64,000 nt of DNA from Pseudomonas putida S13.1.2 (GCF_000498395.2 NZ_CP010979.1:3348001-3412000); one strand, 5' to 3'. Numbered from the stretch's first letter, positions 39,795 through 51,499 are shown. Translations and numbers: made by a program. Notes: generated by a model not told the origin, from the letters alone.

Positions 39795-41012
39795 TTAATG
39801 TTGTTCGTCAGGCGTCGGCCGTTCGGCCGCTTGCGCGCCGCCAGCAGGGGCGTCCTGCACAGGCGGCTCTTCGGGTAGGGGCTGTGCAGCCGGCTCTTCG
39901 GGCAAGGGCTGTGCAGCCGGCTCGTCCGCTGCAGGCACCTGGGGCTGGGCGTCGTCAGCCCCCGGCTCTACCTCTTGCTGCGGCGCGGGGCTGGAGCGGT
40001 AGCCTGCACGCCGCTTGAGCTGGAACTCGCGCACCGCCGAGTTATGGTCGTCGAGGTCGTCGGAGAACACATGGCTGCCATCGCCGCGGGCGACGAAGTA
40101 CAGGCTGGTGCCATTGGACGGGTTGAGCGCCGCGTGAATCGCTTCGCGCCCGACCATGGCAATCGGCGTGGGCGGCAGCCCCGTCATGGTATAGGTGTTG
40201 TAGGGCGTCGGTTCGCGCAAGTCGGCGCGGGTGATCTTGCCGTTGTAGCGCTCACCCATGCCGTAGATCACCGTCGGGTCGGTCTGCAGCATCATGCCCA
40301 GGCGCAGGCGCCGTACAAATACGCCGGCAATCTGCCCACGCTCCTGGGGGATACCGGTTTCCTTTTCCACCAGCGACGCCATGATCAACGCCTGGTACGG
40401 GTCGCGATATGGCAGGTCGGTGGTGCGCACGGCCCATTCCTTTGCCAGCACTTCGTCCAGGCGCATGTAGGCTTGCTGCAGCAACTCGACATCGCTCATG
40501 CCGCGCACAAAGCGGTAGGTGTCCGGGAAAAACCGCCCTTCGGGGAATACGCCAGTATGGCCGAGCTTGTCCATCACTTCGGAATCCGACAGGCCGTCCA
40601 GGGTGTGCTTGATCTTTTCATGCTTGGCCACAGCCGAGCGCACCTGACGGAAGGTCCAGCCTTCGACCAGGGTGAGGTTGTACTGCACCACGTCGGCCCG
40701 GCGCCAGGCGTCGAACAACTGCTCGACCGTCATGCCTGGGGTAAGGCGGTACTCGCCGGTGTGCAGGGCAGTGCCAGCCATGTTGAAGCGCCAGTACAAG
40801 CGCAACCAGACGGCGTCGTCGAGCAACCCCTCTTGTTCCATGCGATAGAACATGCGGTTCGGGTTGGTGCCATTGGGCACGTCGAGCAGGCGCTCCTGCG
40901 TCACGTGCAAGGGCTGCTCCAGGACCGAGTTGACCTTCCAGGCCGACCAGCCAAGCGCCAACCCGGCAAGGATCAAGCCCAGTTCCAGCAGTAGCAGGAA
41001 TTTACGTCTCAC
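39795..41012 (-). CDS. mltG: endolytic murein transglycosylase MltG
   Basis: A 405-residue membrane-anchored enzyme that cuts nascent glycan strands and sets their length. One N-terminal helix (about residues 4-25), LysM-like domain, then the YceG catalytic domain with the active glutamate in ASLVEKETGIPQER and the conserved QTDPTVIYGMG. A Pro/Glu tail of about 65 residues carries two copies of AAQPLPEEP. The GTG chosen lies 4 bp after the pabC stop; upstream TTG would overlap pabC. Confidence 0.93.
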   Translation of the reverse strand: MRRKFLLLLELGLILAGLALGWSAWKVNSVLEQPLHVTQERLLDVPNGTNPNRMFYRMEQEGLLDDAVWLRLYWRFNMAGTALHTGEYRLTPGMTVEQLFDAWRRADVVQYNLTLVEGWTFRQVRSAVAKHEKIKHTLDGLSDSEVMDKLGHTGVFPEGRFFPDTYRFVRGMSDVELLQQAYMRLDEVLAKEWAVRTTDLPYRDPYQALIMASLVEKETGIPQERGQIAGVFVRRLRLGMMLQTDPTVIYGMGERYNGKITRADLREPTPYNTYTMTGLPPTPIAMVGREAIHAALNPSNGTSLYFVARGDGSHVFSDDLDDHNSAVREFQLKRRAGYRSSPAPQQEVEPGADDAQPQVPAADEPAAQPLPEEPAAQPLPEEPPVQDAPAGGAQAAERPTPDEQH

Positions 41013-41016
41013 GAAT

Positions 41017-41831
41017 TCAGGTTTCCAGTAACGTACGGGCAACGGCCTGCAGTTTACGGGTGAGCGGGCCAGGCGACCAGTTTAGCGCGGCTACGCCCCG
41101 CACGGGCCAGATGCCGTAAACGCTATTGCAAACAAATACTTCATCTGCCTGCTCCAGCGCGTCGAACGGCAGGTCACCGACCTGCGCCGGGATGCCCAGC
41201 AGCGCGGCCTGTTCCAGCAATGCAGCACGCATCACCCCGGCCACCCCACAACGGCTGAGGTCGGCAGTGAACAACACGCCATCGCGCACCAGGAACAGAT
41301 TGCTGTACACCCCTTCGATCACCCTGCCCTGCCCGTCACGCATCAGGCCTTCGGCATGGTCGCTGTCCTGCCATTCGGCACGGGCCAGCACCTGCTCCAG
41401 GCGGTTGAGGTGTTTGAGGCCAGCCAGCAGCGGTTGTTCCCCAAGCCGGGTCTGGCACAGGAACAAGCGCACACCTTGCTCGGCATGCTCGACAGGATAG
41501 CTGGGTAACGGGCTACCCTGCAGGATTCGCCGTGGCGCAGCACCGGCAAGCGGCGCATAGCCACGCTGGCTGTCACCACGGGTAAGGATAAGTTTGGCTA
41601 CACCTTCACCGAGCAGGCTGGCATAGCGCAGGAGCTCGTCGCGCACCAGCGCCAGGTCGGCGCTGATTGCCAGGCGCTGACAACCCAGCGCCAGGCGTGC
41701 CAGGTGGCCGTCCAGCAAGCTGGGCCGGCCGCCACGCACAGCGATGGTTTCGAACAGGCCATCGCCGTAGGCCAGGCCGCGGTTTTGCAGGTTGACTGCA
41801 ACCGCGGGCTGGCCATCAACCCAGCAGTGCA

Positions 41832-41832
<1 letters not shown>
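41017..41832 (-). CDS. pabC: aminodeoxychorismate lyase
   Basis: A 271-residue class IV PLP enzyme releasing 4-aminobenzoate and pyruvate for folate synthesis. PLP lysine in GLKHLNRLEQVLAR (about residue 140), RGLAYGDGLFETI at the N terminus, and the acceptor EGVYSNLFLV. Start ATG shares one base with the fabF stop (TGATG), so translation is coupled. Confidence 0.93.
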
Positions 41833-43076
<1,244 letters not shown>

Positions 43077-43201
43077 AGTACTCTCCTTTTCTAATAACAG
43101 AGTCTCTTGCGATTACATTCAAGCGCTGGAATGGAATGGCAACAGGCTCTTGGTGCGCGGTGAGCGAAGCCGGCTCGCCAAAAAGCAGCACGTTCGCAAA
43201 G

Positions 43202-43237
43202 AAAAAACCGCACGCCGGCAAAGGCAGTGCGGTTTTT
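43202..43237 (-). terminator. terminator after acpP
   Basis: AAAAACCGCA/TGCGGTTTTT stem; the T tract follows on the minus strand. Lies between acpP and fabF and would lower read-through into fabF. Confidence 0.85.
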
Positions 43238-43265
43238 CTCGTCAAGAAGCGACGACTACAGCGTC

Positions 43266-43502
43266 TTAGGCCTTGTGGCTGTTGACGTAGTCGATAGCGG
43301 CTTGAACGGTAGTGATTTTCTCGGCTTCTTCGTCAGGGATTTCGGTCTCGAATTCCTCTTCCAGAGCCATCACCAGCTCAACGGTGTCAAGCGAATCGGC
43401 ACCCAGGTCATCGACGAAGGACTTCTCGTTGGTCACTTCATCTTCCTTCACGCCCAGTTGCTCGGCGACGATTTTCTTGACGCGTTCTTCGATGGTGCTC
43501 AT
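43266..43502 (-). CDS. acpP: acyl carrier protein
   Basis: A 78-residue acidic helical carrier of fatty-acid intermediates. The 4'-phosphopantetheine serine is Ser37 in [10 protein letters not shown]. Standard length. Own leader of 202 bp after fabG and a terminator right after, as expected for a very abundant protein. Confidence 0.98.
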   Translation of the reverse strand: MSTIEERVKKIVAEQLGVKEDEVTNEKSFVDDLGADSLDTVELVMALEEEFETEIPDEEAEKITTVQAAIDYVNSHKA

Positions 43503-43704
43503 ACCTAGTTTTCACTCCTAATGGATATATGTCAGGCAGCTGGCCGGTGGCTAATTTTATAGAAAGACGTTCGCTTTTCAAGCGAAACACACCTTCAGGC
43601 AGTCACCGCACCCGCTGCCTGGAATCTGATTGCAGCTTTATAACGGATTTTAGGCTCGCAGTATGACTCTTTTTTTACGAAATCCGTCACATTGAGTTGC
43701 AGTG

Positions 43705-44445
43705 TTACATGTACATCCCGCCGTTGACCGGCACGGTAGCGCCGGTCACGTAGGCTGCACCGTCGGATGCCAGGAACGAAACCACCTTGGCAATTTCGTC
43801 GGCCTGGCCCAGGCGGCCCAGCGGAATCTGGGTTTGCAGGGCTTCACGCTGCGCTTCTGGGAGCTCGCGGGTCATGTCGGTGTCGATAAAGCCCGGGGTC
43901 ACCGAGTTGACGGTGATACCACGCGAGCCCACTTCACGCGCCAGGGCGCGGCTAAAGCCTTCCAGGCCAGCCTTGGCGGCGGCGTAGTTGGCCTGGCCAG
44001 CGTTACCCATGGCACCGACAACCGAGCCGATGCTGATGATACGACCCCAACGTGCCTTGGTCATGCCACGCAGCACGCCCTTGGACAGACGGTAGAGGCT
44101 GTTCAGGTTGGTGTCGATCACGTCGAACCACTCGTCATCCTTCATGCGCAGCATGAGGTTGTCGCGGGTGATACCGGCGTTGTTGACCAGGATGGCCGGC
44201 GCGCCAAACTGTTCGGCGATGGCACCCAAAACAGCTTCAACGGATTCGGCGCTGGTCACGTTCAGCTCCATGCCGGTGCCGGTGATACCGTGCTCTTTCA
44301 GGGTGGCAGCAATGCGCTCGGCGCCGGAGGCCGAAGTGGCGGTACCGATCACGGTCGCGCCCTGGCGGCCCAGCTCGAGGGCGATGGCCTGGCCAATGCC
44401 ACGGCTGGCGCCGGTGACCAGTGCAACTTTACCTTGCAGGCTCAT
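43705..44445 (-). CDS. fabG: 3-oxoacyl-ACP reductase
   Basis: A 246-residue NADPH short-chain dehydrogenase reducing 3-ketoacyl-ACP. Cofactor loop GASRGIGQAIA, NNAG in LVNNAGITRDNL, catalytic Ser in SIGSVVG and YxxxK in YAAAKAGLEGF. Placed 15 bp after fabD, same operon. Confidence 0.96.
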   Translation of the reverse strand: MSLQGKVALVTGASRGIGQAIALELGRQGATVIGTATSASGAERIAATLKEHGITGTGMELNVTSAESVEAVLGAIAEQFGAPAILVNNAGITRDNLMLRMKDDEWFDVIDTNLNSLYRLSKGVLRGMTKARWGRIISIGSVVGAMGNAGQANYAAAKAGLEGFSRALAREVGSRGITVNSVTPGFIDTDMTRELPEAQREALQTQIPLGRLGQADEIAKVVSFLASDGAAYVTGATVPVNGGMYM

Positions 44446-44460
44446 GCAAGCTTCTCCAAA

Positions 44461-45399
44461 TCAGGCCAGTGCCGCGCGGGTGGCGGCAACGGCGTCAGGG
44501 GTATTGAGGTTGTAGGTGGTCACGCCGTCGGCGCAACGCTTGTTCAGGCCAGCCAGGACCTTGCCCGGGCCGCACTCGACCAGGTTGACTGCACCGTTGG
44601 CAGCCAGGGTCTGCACGCACTCGACCCAGCGCACAGGCTGGTACAGCTGTGCCAGCAGGTCATGCTTGAGGGCATCGAGGTCGGCGGCAATGGCAGCGGT
44701 GACGTTCTGTACCACCGGAATTTGCGGCGCCTTCCATTCGATGGCATTGACCGATTCTGCAAAGCGCTCGGCGGCCGGCTTCATCAGGGCACAGTGCGAC
44801 GGCACGCTGACTGCCAGCGGCAGGGCGCGCTTGGCACCTTTGGCCTTGCACAGCTCCATGGCGCGATCTACCGCAGCCTTGTTACCGGCGATGACCACCT
44901 GGCCAGGCGAGTTGAAGTTGACGGCGCTGACCACTTGGTCTTCTGCCGCTTCGGCGCAGATTTCTACGACCACGGCGTCGTCCAGGCCAAGGATTGCAGC
45001 CATGGCACCGTGACCTGCCGGCACGGCCTCCTGCATCAACTGACCACGGCGCTCGACCAGGCGAACGGCGTCTTTCAGGCTGATGCTGCCAGCGGCAACC
45101 AAGGCGCTGTATTCACCCAGGCTGTGACCGGAAACGAAGGCCGGCTTGGCGCCACCCTCCTCCAGCCACAGGCGCCACAGCGCGATGGACGCGGTGAGGA
45201 TGGCCGGCTGGGTCTTGTCGGTCTGGTTGAGTTGCTCTTCCGGGCCTTCCTGGATCAGCTTCCACAGGTCGTAACCGAGCGCTTCGGAAGCTTCCTTGAA
45301 AGTTTCGATGATCACTGGCTTCTCGGCGCCGAGCTCGGCGAGCATGCCCAGCGACTGGGAACCTTGACCGGGAAAGACAAATGCGAGGGATGCAGACAT
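44461..45399 (-). CDS. fabD: malonyl-CoA:ACP transacylase
   Basis: A 312-residue transacylase. GQGSQ loop at FPGQGSQSLGML (residues 9-20), nucleophile Ser in GHSLGEYSALVAAG, His in VSVPSHCALM. The ATG chosen is the family start; the 52 codons further upstream are intergenic. 127 bp separate it from plsX. Confidence 0.96.
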   Translation of the reverse strand: MSASLAFVFPGQGSQSLGMLAELGAEKPVIIETFKEASEALGYDLWKLIQEGPEEQLNQTDKTQPAILTASIALWRLWLEEGGAKPAFVSGHSLGEYSALVAAGSISLKDAVRLVERRGQLMQEAVPAGHGAMAAILGLDDAVVVEICAEAAEDQVVSAVNFNSPGQVVIAGNKAAVDRAMELCKAKGAKRALPLAVSVPSHCALMKPAAERFAESVNAIEWKAPQIPVVQNVTAAIAADLDALKHDLLAQLYQPVRWVECVQTLAANGAVNLVECGPGKVLAGLNKRCADGVTTYNLNTPDAVAATRAALA

Positions 45400-45526
45400 T
45401 GAACAAGCCCTTATGATCTTGTCGTCGGATAGGGTGCGCCAAGCCGTAGGCCAGGCGCGGAATCTGAAAACTTGGATGGAAACGCAGACCAAGCGGTCAC
45501 ATTTAAGCACTTCATCGCCGAAATGC

Positions 45527-46537
45527 CTAAGGCAACAGGTCTTCAAGGCGGCCATGCAGGCGCTGCGGCAGGTTTTCCTGAATTTCGATCAACGCCCGCT
45601 GGATGGCGCTCTGGAAGCCCTGCACGCCCGCCGAGCCATGGCTCTTGATGACGATACCCTGCAACCCCAGAAAGCTCGCCCCATTGTGCCGCGCTGGCGC
45701 CAGGTCGGCCTGCAAGCGCTTGAGCAGGGGCATGGCCACGGCCCCGGCTACGCGAGCAAAAGCACCGCCCTTGAACAGCTTTTCGATGCGCGCACCGATC
45801 ATCGTTGCCAAACCCTCGCTGGATTTGAGCAGGATGTTGCCGACAAAACCGTCGCACACCACCACGTCCGCCTCCCCCCTGTACAGGCCATCCCCTTCGA
45901 CGAACCCCACATAGTTAAGGCCGCGAGCGTTCTGCAACAGCGTGGCCGCCAGCTTGACCTGCTGGTTGCCCTTGATGTCCTCGGTGCCGATGTTAAGCAA
46001 CGCCACACGCGGCCGATGCACACCCAGGGCCTGGGCGGCCACCGAGCCCATTACCGCGAACTGGTAGAGGTTTTCTGCGCTGCAATCGACATTGGCCCCC
46101 AGGTCGAGCAGCTGGCAATAACCCGCCTGGGTCGGGATGGCCGCCACCATGGCTGGCCGATCAATACCCGGCAAGGTTTTGAGCACGAAGCGTGACAGCG
46201 CCATCAGCGCCCCGGTGTTGCCAGCACTGACGCAGGCCTGGGCCTTGCCATCGCGCACCAGTTCGAGGGCGATGCGCATCGACGAGTCCGGCTTGCCGCG
46301 TAGCGCCTGGGAGGGCCGCTCGTCCATACCGATCACCTCACTGGCGGCGACAATCTGCAGGCGCGCGCGATCCGCAGCTGCAAGGCCGCTGACAAGATCT
46401 TCTAGGAGGGAGGGTTGACCGACGAGGGTCAGGTGCAGCGAGGGAGTAGCCGAAAGGCAGGCAATGCTAGCCTGGACAATGCTGCGGGGACCGAAGTCCC
46501 CGCCCATTGCGTCGATCGCGATGATCTGAGCGGACAA
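45527..46537 (-). CDS. plsX: phosphate acyltransferase PlsX
   Basis: A 336-residue enzyme making acyl-phosphate from acyl-ACP, the first step of phospholipid synthesis with PlsY. N-terminal [17 protein letters not shown] and central [12 protein letters not shown] are typical. The start is a TTG three bases after the rpmF stop; starting at the later ATG would remove the conserved N-terminal strand. Confidence 0.94.
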   Translation of the reverse strand: MSAQIIAIDAMGGDFGPRSIVQASIACLSATPSLHLTLVGQPSLLEDLVSGLAAADRARLQIVAASEVIGMDERPSQALRGKPDSSMRIALELVRDGKAQACVSAGNTGALMALSRFVLKTLPGIDRPAMVAAIPTQAGYCQLLDLGANVDCSAENLYQFAVMGSVAAQALGVHRPRVALLNIGTEDIKGNQQVKLAATLLQNARGLNYVGFVEGDGLYRGEADVVVCDGFVGNILLKSSEGLATMIGARIEKLFKGGAFARVAGAVAMPLLKRLQADLAPARHNGASFLGLQGIVIKSHGSAGVQGFQSAIQRALIEIQENLPQRLHGRLEDLLP

Positions 46538-46540
46538 GGA

Positions 46541-46723
46541 TTACTCGTCAGCGCCCTTATCGATCACTTTACGACCACGGTATACGCCTTCTGGCGAAAC
46601 GTGGTGACGCAGGTGAATTTCACCGGTGGTCTTTTCTACCGACAGCGCGTTTTCCGACAGGGCGTCGTGCGAACGGCGCATGTCACGGGCAGAGCGGGAT
46701 TTTTTGTTCTGCTGAACAGCCAT
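46541..46723 (-). CDS. rpmF: 50S ribosomal protein L32
   Basis: A 60-residue basic ribosomal protein starting [20 protein letters not shown]. Unlike zinc-binding L32 forms it lacks a CxxC pair, as is normal for Pseudomonas. Lies in the yceD-rpmF-plsX operon. Confidence 0.97.
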   Translation of the reverse strand: MAVQQNKKSRSARDMRRSHDALSENALSVEKTTGEIHLRHHVSPEGVYRGRKVIDKGADE

Positions 46724-46736
46724 AATTGATTAACTC

Positions 46737-47264
46737 CTAAACGTTTGGGTCACGCTTTAACTGCGCCAAAACACTGAACGGGTTGGACCGCGATACCTCG
46801 TCCTTGCTCGATTCGGGCTCGTCTGCGCCCGCCGGCTGCTGGCATTCTTCCGGATGGTGAGCAGGCACGATTGGCAAGGCAAGCAGAAGCTCCTCCTCGA
46901 CCAATGCCTGCAGATCCAAAGGATCTTCGCCCAGTTCCAGCACGTCATAGCCTTTCGGCAACGACTGGGTATTCGCACCCTCCTTCACCACAGCGTATGT
47001 ACATTCGCTGGAGATCGGCAGGGTGACCAGCTCAAGACAACGCTGGCAAACCATCTTGACCTCGACGTTCAGCTCGGTGTGGATAACCACTACGTGCTGT
47101 TCATCTCGTTCAAAATCGAACTTCGCCTGCACCGTACCGACATTGTCGGAAAGCGGGTCGCAGAGTCTTTCCAAATCAGCGAGTTGCAGCGAACCGTTAA
47201 GGGTTACGCCACGATCGGCTAATTTGCGCGGGTCAACGTGAGGTGGAATCGGGTCATTCAACAT
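46737..47264 (-). CDS. yceD: YceD/DUF177 family protein (23S rRNA accumulation protein)
   Basis: A 175-residue DUF177 protein always coupled with rpmF; E. coli YceD affects 23S rRNA accumulation. It has CQRCLELVTLPI with a CxxC and the acidic ELGEDPLDLQALVEEELLLALP. First gene of the yceD-rpmF-plsX unit, divergent from yceF. Confidence 0.92.
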   Translation of the reverse strand: MLNDPIPPHVDPRKLADRGVTLNGSLQLADLERLCDPLSDNVGTVQAKFDFERDEQHVVVIHTELNVEVKMVCQRCLELVTLPISSECTYAVVKEGANTQSLPKGYDVLELGEDPLDLQALVEEELLLALPIVPAHHPEECQQPAGADEPESSKDEVSRSNPFSVLAQLKRDPNV

Positions 47265-47360
47265 AGGCGCAGCATTCTAGGGATGCCCCCCGTCCCTGTC
47301 AAAGGAATTTCGGCGGCATCGTGCATGATAGGATTGGTTCAACCGAACACGGAGTCTACC

Positions 47361-47939
47361 ATGCTTCCTTTGTTACTGGCTTCCAGCTCTGCCTATCGCC
47401 GCGAACTGCTGACACGCCTGCGCTTGCCCTTTACCTGGGCGAGCCCCGATATAGACGAACAGCGACGGGATGACGAGCCCGCCGTGGACCTGGTGCGCCG
47501 ACTGGCCAGGCAAAAGGCCGAGGCATTGGCGGGCAGCCACCCCGGGCACCTGATCATCGGCTCGGACCAGGTTGCAGTGCTGGGCGAACAAGTGCTGGGC
47601 AAGCCGCACACCTTCGAGCGGGCCTGCGAGCAACTGTTGGAGTGCAGCGGGCAGCAGGTGAGTTTTCTGACCGGGCTGGCACTGCTCAACAGCGCGACCG
47701 GGCACTGCCAGGTGGACTGCGTGCCGTTTACGGTGACGCTGCGTGAGTTGAGCAGGGAGCGGGTAGAGCGTTACGTGACGGCGGAACAGCCGCTGGATTG
47801 CGCAGGGAGCTTCAAGGCGGAGGGGCTGGGGGTGAGTTTGTTCCAGAGCACACATGGGTGCGATGCGACCAGCCTGATCGGCCTGCCGCTGATTCGGTTG
47901 GTGGATATGCTGACCAAGGAAGGCGTTGTCATCCCTTGA
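47361..47939 (+). CDS. Maf-family nucleotide pyrophosphatase YceF
   Basis: A 192-residue house-cleaning pyrophosphatase, probably for m7GTP. Maf motif LLASSSAYRRELLTRL at the N terminus, GSDQVAVL with the catalytic Asp, and SLIGLPLIRLVDML near the end. The start is the ATG after CGGAG; 41 upstream in-frame codons overlap the yceD promoter region and are not coding. The only plus-strand gene in this block. Confidence 0.92.
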   Translation: MLPLLLASSSAYRRELLTRLRLPFTWASPDIDEQRRDDEPAVDLVRRLARQKAEALAGSHPGHLIIGSDQVAVLGEQVLGKPHTFERACEQLLECSGQQVSFLTGLALLNSATGHCQVDCVPFTVTLRELSRERVERYVTAEQPLDCAGSFKAEGLGVSLFQSTHGCDATSLIGLPLIRLVDMLTKEGVVIP

Positions 47940-47959
47940 TATTTGGGGGGGCCGCGTTG

Positions 47960-48055
47960 CGGCCCATCGCGACACAAGGCCGCTCCTACAGGGATCGTGC
48001 CGCGCCAAGCCACACGCGCCCCTGTAGGAGCGGCCTTGTGTCGCGATTGGGGCGC
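47960..48055. repeat. REP-type inverted repeat pair
   Basis: Facing TGTAGGAGCGGCCTTGTGTC copies with about 28-bp arms, between the converging yceF and sppA genes. Confidence 0.92.
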
Positions 48056-48073
48056 AAAGCGCCCCCAGCAGTT

Positions 48074-49063
48074 TCAGCGTAGCTGAGGCCCCTGGAACCC
48101 CATCCACATCGCCAGGTGCTCAGCCACGCTGGCACCTACGCGCTTGGAGAAGCGATCGAAAGGCGATTCCTGAACAGTGAAGTCCACCAACTCCTTCTCA
48201 CCGACAACCTCACGCGCCACATAGCTGGCACTGCCCAGCCCATCGACCAGCCCCAACGCCTTGGCCTGCTCGCCCGACCAGACCAGGCCGCTGAACAACT
48301 CCGGGTGCTCCTTGTCCTTCAGGCGGTCACCCCGCCCCTGCTTGACCATGGCAATGAACTGCTGGTGCGTGGTATCCAGCACACCCTGCCAGAACCGGGT
48401 TTCTTCGGGCTTTTCAGGCGAGAACGGATCAAGGAAGGCCTTGTGCTCACCCGAGGTGTAGGCACGCCGCTCCACACCCAGCTTCTCCATGGTGCCGACA
48501 AAGCCATAACCGGCTGCCGTCACGCCAATGGAACCCACCAGGCTGGCTTTGTCGGCATAGATCTCGTCCGCCGCACTGGCAATGTAATAGGCACCAGAAG
48601 CACCGAGATCGGCGATGACCGCATACAACTTGATCGCCGGGTACTCAGCCCGCAGGCGGCGAATTTCGTCGTACACGTAACCCGCCTGCACCGGGCTGCC
48701 ACCCGGGCTGTTGATGCGCATTACCACAGCCTTGGTCTTGCTGTCCTTGAAGGCCTCGCGCAGGCTCTTGACGATATTGTCCGCGCTGGCGGCCTCCTGG
48801 TCGGCAATCACCCCGCGCACCTCGACCAGCGCGGTATGGCTGGCGCTGCGTGAAGCTGCCTTGTCCATGTCCATCAGCGGCGTGAACAACACCAGCAAGC
48901 CGAACAGGTAGGCGAACGTCAGCAGCTTGAAGAAAATCCCCCAGCGCCGCGCCCGGCGCTGTTCCTGCACACTGGCCAGCAAGGTCTTTTCAAGCAACTG
49001 CCAGCTCTTGCGCTCTTCGCGCTCATCGGGCTCGGCCTCGGGGGCTTTCCATTCGTCTGCCAT
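48074..49063 (-). CDS. sppA: signal peptide peptidase SppA
   Basis: A 329-residue inner-membrane serine protease (S49) that degrades cleaved signal peptides. One helix (about residues 43-62), INSPGGSPVQAGYVYDEI, nucleophile Ser in LGASGAYYIASAAD and catalytic Lys in SGEHKAFLDPF. Short form, half the length of E. coli SppA. Follows a HAD gene by 6 bp. Confidence 0.93.
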   Translation of the reverse strand: MADEWKAPEAEPDEREERKSWQLLEKTLLASVQEQRRARRWGIFFKLLTFAYLFGLLVLFTPLMDMDKAASRSASHTALVEVRGVIADQEAASADNIVKSLREAFKDSKTKAVVMRINSPGGSPVQAGYVYDEIRRLRAEYPAIKLYAVIADLGASGAYYIASAADEIYADKASLVGSIGVTAAGYGFVGTMEKLGVERRAYTSGEHKAFLDPFSPEKPEETRFWQGVLDTTHQQFIAMVKQGRGDRLKDKEHPELFSGLVWSGEQAKALGLVDGLGSASYVAREVVGEKELVDFTVQESPFDRFSKRVGASVAEHLAMWMGFQGPQLR

Positions 49064-49069
49064 GCTTAC

Positions 49070-49744
49070 CTACCTTGGAAATGGAATTGCGGAACCATCC
49101 AGCCACTCGCGCAGCTGGGAAAAATGATCGATGCACACCTGCGGACCAAACTCGGCCAGCGCCTGCAGCGGCATGGCACCATAGCCCACTGCCACCGAAT
49201 GCATGCCGGCATTGCTGGCCATCTGCAGGTCGAATGCCGAATCTCCGACCATCAGCGCACGCCCCGGTTCGACGCCGCAATGGCCGAGGATTTCTTCGAG
49301 CATAAGCGGGTGCGGCTTGCCTCGGGTTTCGTCGGCTGCGCGGGTGATGTCGAAGAACTGCTCCCAACCATTGGCCTTGAGCACCCGGTCCAGCCCCCGA
49401 CGTGCCTTGCCCGTGGCCACCGCCAGGCGGTAACCCTTGGCACGGAAGGCATCCAGCGACTCAACCACGCCCTCGAACAGCGGCGAAGGCTGCTGGTCCA
49501 GCGCCATGTAGATATCGGCATAGTGCTGACGGAAGCGTTCGACCTGCGCAGGCGCCAGGTGCGGGTACAGGGTATGGATCGCCTCACCCAGGGCCAAACC
49601 GATGATGCCCTTGACCGCGTCGTCGTGGCTGGGCGCCTCGCCGGCGCGCTCGGCGGCAGCATTCATGGCCTCGACAATACGCCCGATGGAATCGGCCAGG
49701 GTACCGTCCCAGTCGAAGATCAGTAGCTCATAGCCTTTATTCAT
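49070..49744 (-). CDS. HAD-IA family phosphatase
   Basis: A 224-residue haloacid dehalogenase-like hydrolase near phosphoglycolate phosphatases. Motif I FDWDGTLADS (Asp10, Asp12), motif II VATGKARRGL, motif III-IV KPHPLMLEE and MVGDSAFDLQMA. It lies 3 bp after rluC and 6 bp before sppA, so the three are co-transcribed. Substrate unknown. Confidence 0.9.
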   Translation of the reverse strand: MNKGYELLIFDWDGTLADSIGRIVEAMNAAAERAGEAPSHDDAVKGIIGLALGEAIHTLYPHLAPAQVERFRQHYADIYMALDQQPSPLFEGVVESLDAFRAKGYRLAVATGKARRGLDRVLKANGWEQFFDITRAADETRGKPHPLMLEEILGHCGVEPGRALMVGDSAFDLQMASNAGMHSVAVGYGAMPLQALAEFGPQVCIDHFSQLREWLDGSAIPFPR

Positions 49745-49747
49745 GGA

Positions 49748-50704
49748 TCAGGACGCACTCAAACGTTCAATGGTTTTCGCCCAGACTTCATCCACAGGCG
49801 CTTCAAGCTTGAGCTCACCACCATCCGGCAGCGGCACGGTCAGTGCGTAGGCATGCAGGAACAGCCGCTTGCCCCCCAGCTCACGAATTTCACGCGTGAA
49901 GTCTTCGTCACCGTACTTGCTGTCACCGGCAATCATGTGCCCGGCATGCAGGGTGTGCACGCGAATCTGGTGGGTGCGCCCAGTGATGGGGCGGGCCTCG
50001 ACAATGGTGGCGAACTCGCCAAAGCGGCGCAGCACGCGGAACAGGGTCAACGCTTCCTTGCCCTCCTCGTTCACTTCGACCATGCGCTCGCCGGAGCGCA
50101 GGTTGCTTTTGAGCAACGGGGCGTTCACCTGCTTCTTCGAGGTCGGCCAATGGCCGCGCACCAGCGCCATGTAGCGCTTGTCGACACCATCGCCGCGCAG
50201 GGCAGCGTGCAAGTGGCGCAGCATGCTGCGCTTCTTGGCGATCATCAGCAGGCCGGAGGTGTCGCGGTCCAGGCGGTGCACCAGCTCCAGCTCCTTGGCG
50301 TCCGGGCGTAGCTGGCGCAGCGCCTCGATCACACCAAAGCTCAGGCCGCTACCGCCATGCACGGCAATGCCGGACGGCTTGTTCATCACGATCAGCGCCT
50401 TGTCTTCGTAGACAATGGCCGCCTCAAGGCGCTGCAGCAGGCCCTGGGCTACCGGTGCCGGCTCGTCACGCTCCGGCAGGCGGACGGGCGGTACCCGCAC
50501 GATGTCGCCGGCCTGGATCTTGTACTCAGGCTTTACCCGCCCTTTGTTCACCCGCACTTCACCCTTGCGCAGGATGCGGTAGACCAAAGTCTTGGGCACG
50601 CCCTTGAGGGCCGTGATGAGGAAATTATCAATGCGTTGGCCGGCAAGCTCCGGCGCGACTTCGATCAGCTGAACGCCGGAAGTCGGAGGGGTATTGGTCG
50701 TCAT
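49748..50704 (-). CDS. rluC: 23S rRNA pseudouridine(955/2504/2580) synthase
   Basis: A 318-residue pseudouridine synthase. N-terminal S4 RNA-binding domain ([20 protein letters not shown]), catalytic Asp in [17 protein letters not shown]. Start is the ATG at [10 protein letters not shown]; the longer frame is upstream noise. Divergent from rne, the conserved arrangement in gammaproteobacteria. Confidence 0.94.
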   Translation of the reverse strand: MTTNTPPTSGVQLIEVAPELAGQRIDNFLITALKGVPKTLVYRILRKGEVRVNKGRVKPEYKIQAGDIVRVPPVRLPERDEPAPVAQGLLQRLEAAIVYEDKALIVMNKPSGIAVHGGSGLSFGVIEALRQLRPDAKELELVHRLDRDTSGLLMIAKKRSMLRHLHAALRGDGVDKRYMALVRGHWPTSKKQVNAPLLKSNLRSGERMVEVNEEGKEALTLFRVLRRFGEFATIVEARPITGRTHQIRVHTLHAGHMIAGDSKYGDEDFTREIRELGGKRLFLHAYALTVPLPDGGELKLEAPVDEVWAKTIERLSAS

Positions 50705-50732
50705 TGCGGGATCATAACAATTTTTTATGGAA

Positions 50733-50761
50733 TTGAAGCACTTAATCATTGCTGCTATAGT
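50733..50761 (+). promoter_or_regulatory. candidate rne promoter
   Basis: TTGAAG, 17-bp spacer, TATAGT on the plus strand in the rluC-rne gap. It is the best sigma-70 match seen there. Confidence 0.55.
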
Positions 50762-50767
50762 CGCGAA

Positions 50768-51499
50768 CGCCGCCAAAAGCGGCAGGCCAGCGGCACCAGG
50801 CTTTGAGCCGGCCCTGACCAACGCAATTCTCCAGGACGCGAGGCCGTCCTACGGGGTTTTCGCCAGTTTACCGAATTGCCTGGAATCGCCACCAGCGCCG
50901 TGTAGAGAAGACCGAAAAAAAACGACAAGCGCGGTGTTTCACCTGCTTACCCGATTCTTTTCGCAGCCCCTCTGCCCGCCCCGTCGCTTCCACGCAACGC
51001 ACGGCGAATGCTTCGGAAATACCTGCCTTGGACATGAATGGCGCCAGTGCAGTACCTGCAGTGGCGAAAAATGCAACCCGTTGCGGATTCAGCGCGCGGC
51101 AGCACCCGAATTATCAGGGATACGTGCAGGGTGGAGATGCACAGCCCTCGGACCGTGTAGCACCGCGTCCGGCCACCAGCCCACTGACGGCTGGCGAGCG
51201 GATAAGGTCCTGAACAGATGCCCCCGGGCGTCCACGGCTGAAGGTTGATTCCTCCTCCTGACTGAGTGCACAAGGCCCGCTTGGTTGATTCGATCTCCAT
51301 TCGAAGCCACCGGGGCCTTGTTGGCACCGCAGCAAACAGGACGCGTCGTCGCGACAACGGCAGGCTGGGCAACCGGCTGGTGCCGAACGTCGCTCGACAC
51401 GGGGGTGGCCCGGCCACCCTTTGCGCACCTTGGCACCGACCATGAGACGTCGTGTGTGCCGAACGCCGTTTCCGGCAGCCCGGAAACCGACGGTACAAC
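50768..51499 (+). other. long rne leader without a supported gene
   Basis: About 730 bp between the candidate promoter and the RNase E start. It holds several possible stem-loops, for example AGGACG/CGTCCT near 50834-50852. Short reading frames in it lack ribosome sites and family resemblance. Enteric rne mRNAs carry a long 5' UTR by which RNase E controls its own decay; the same use here is inference. Confidence 0.5.
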
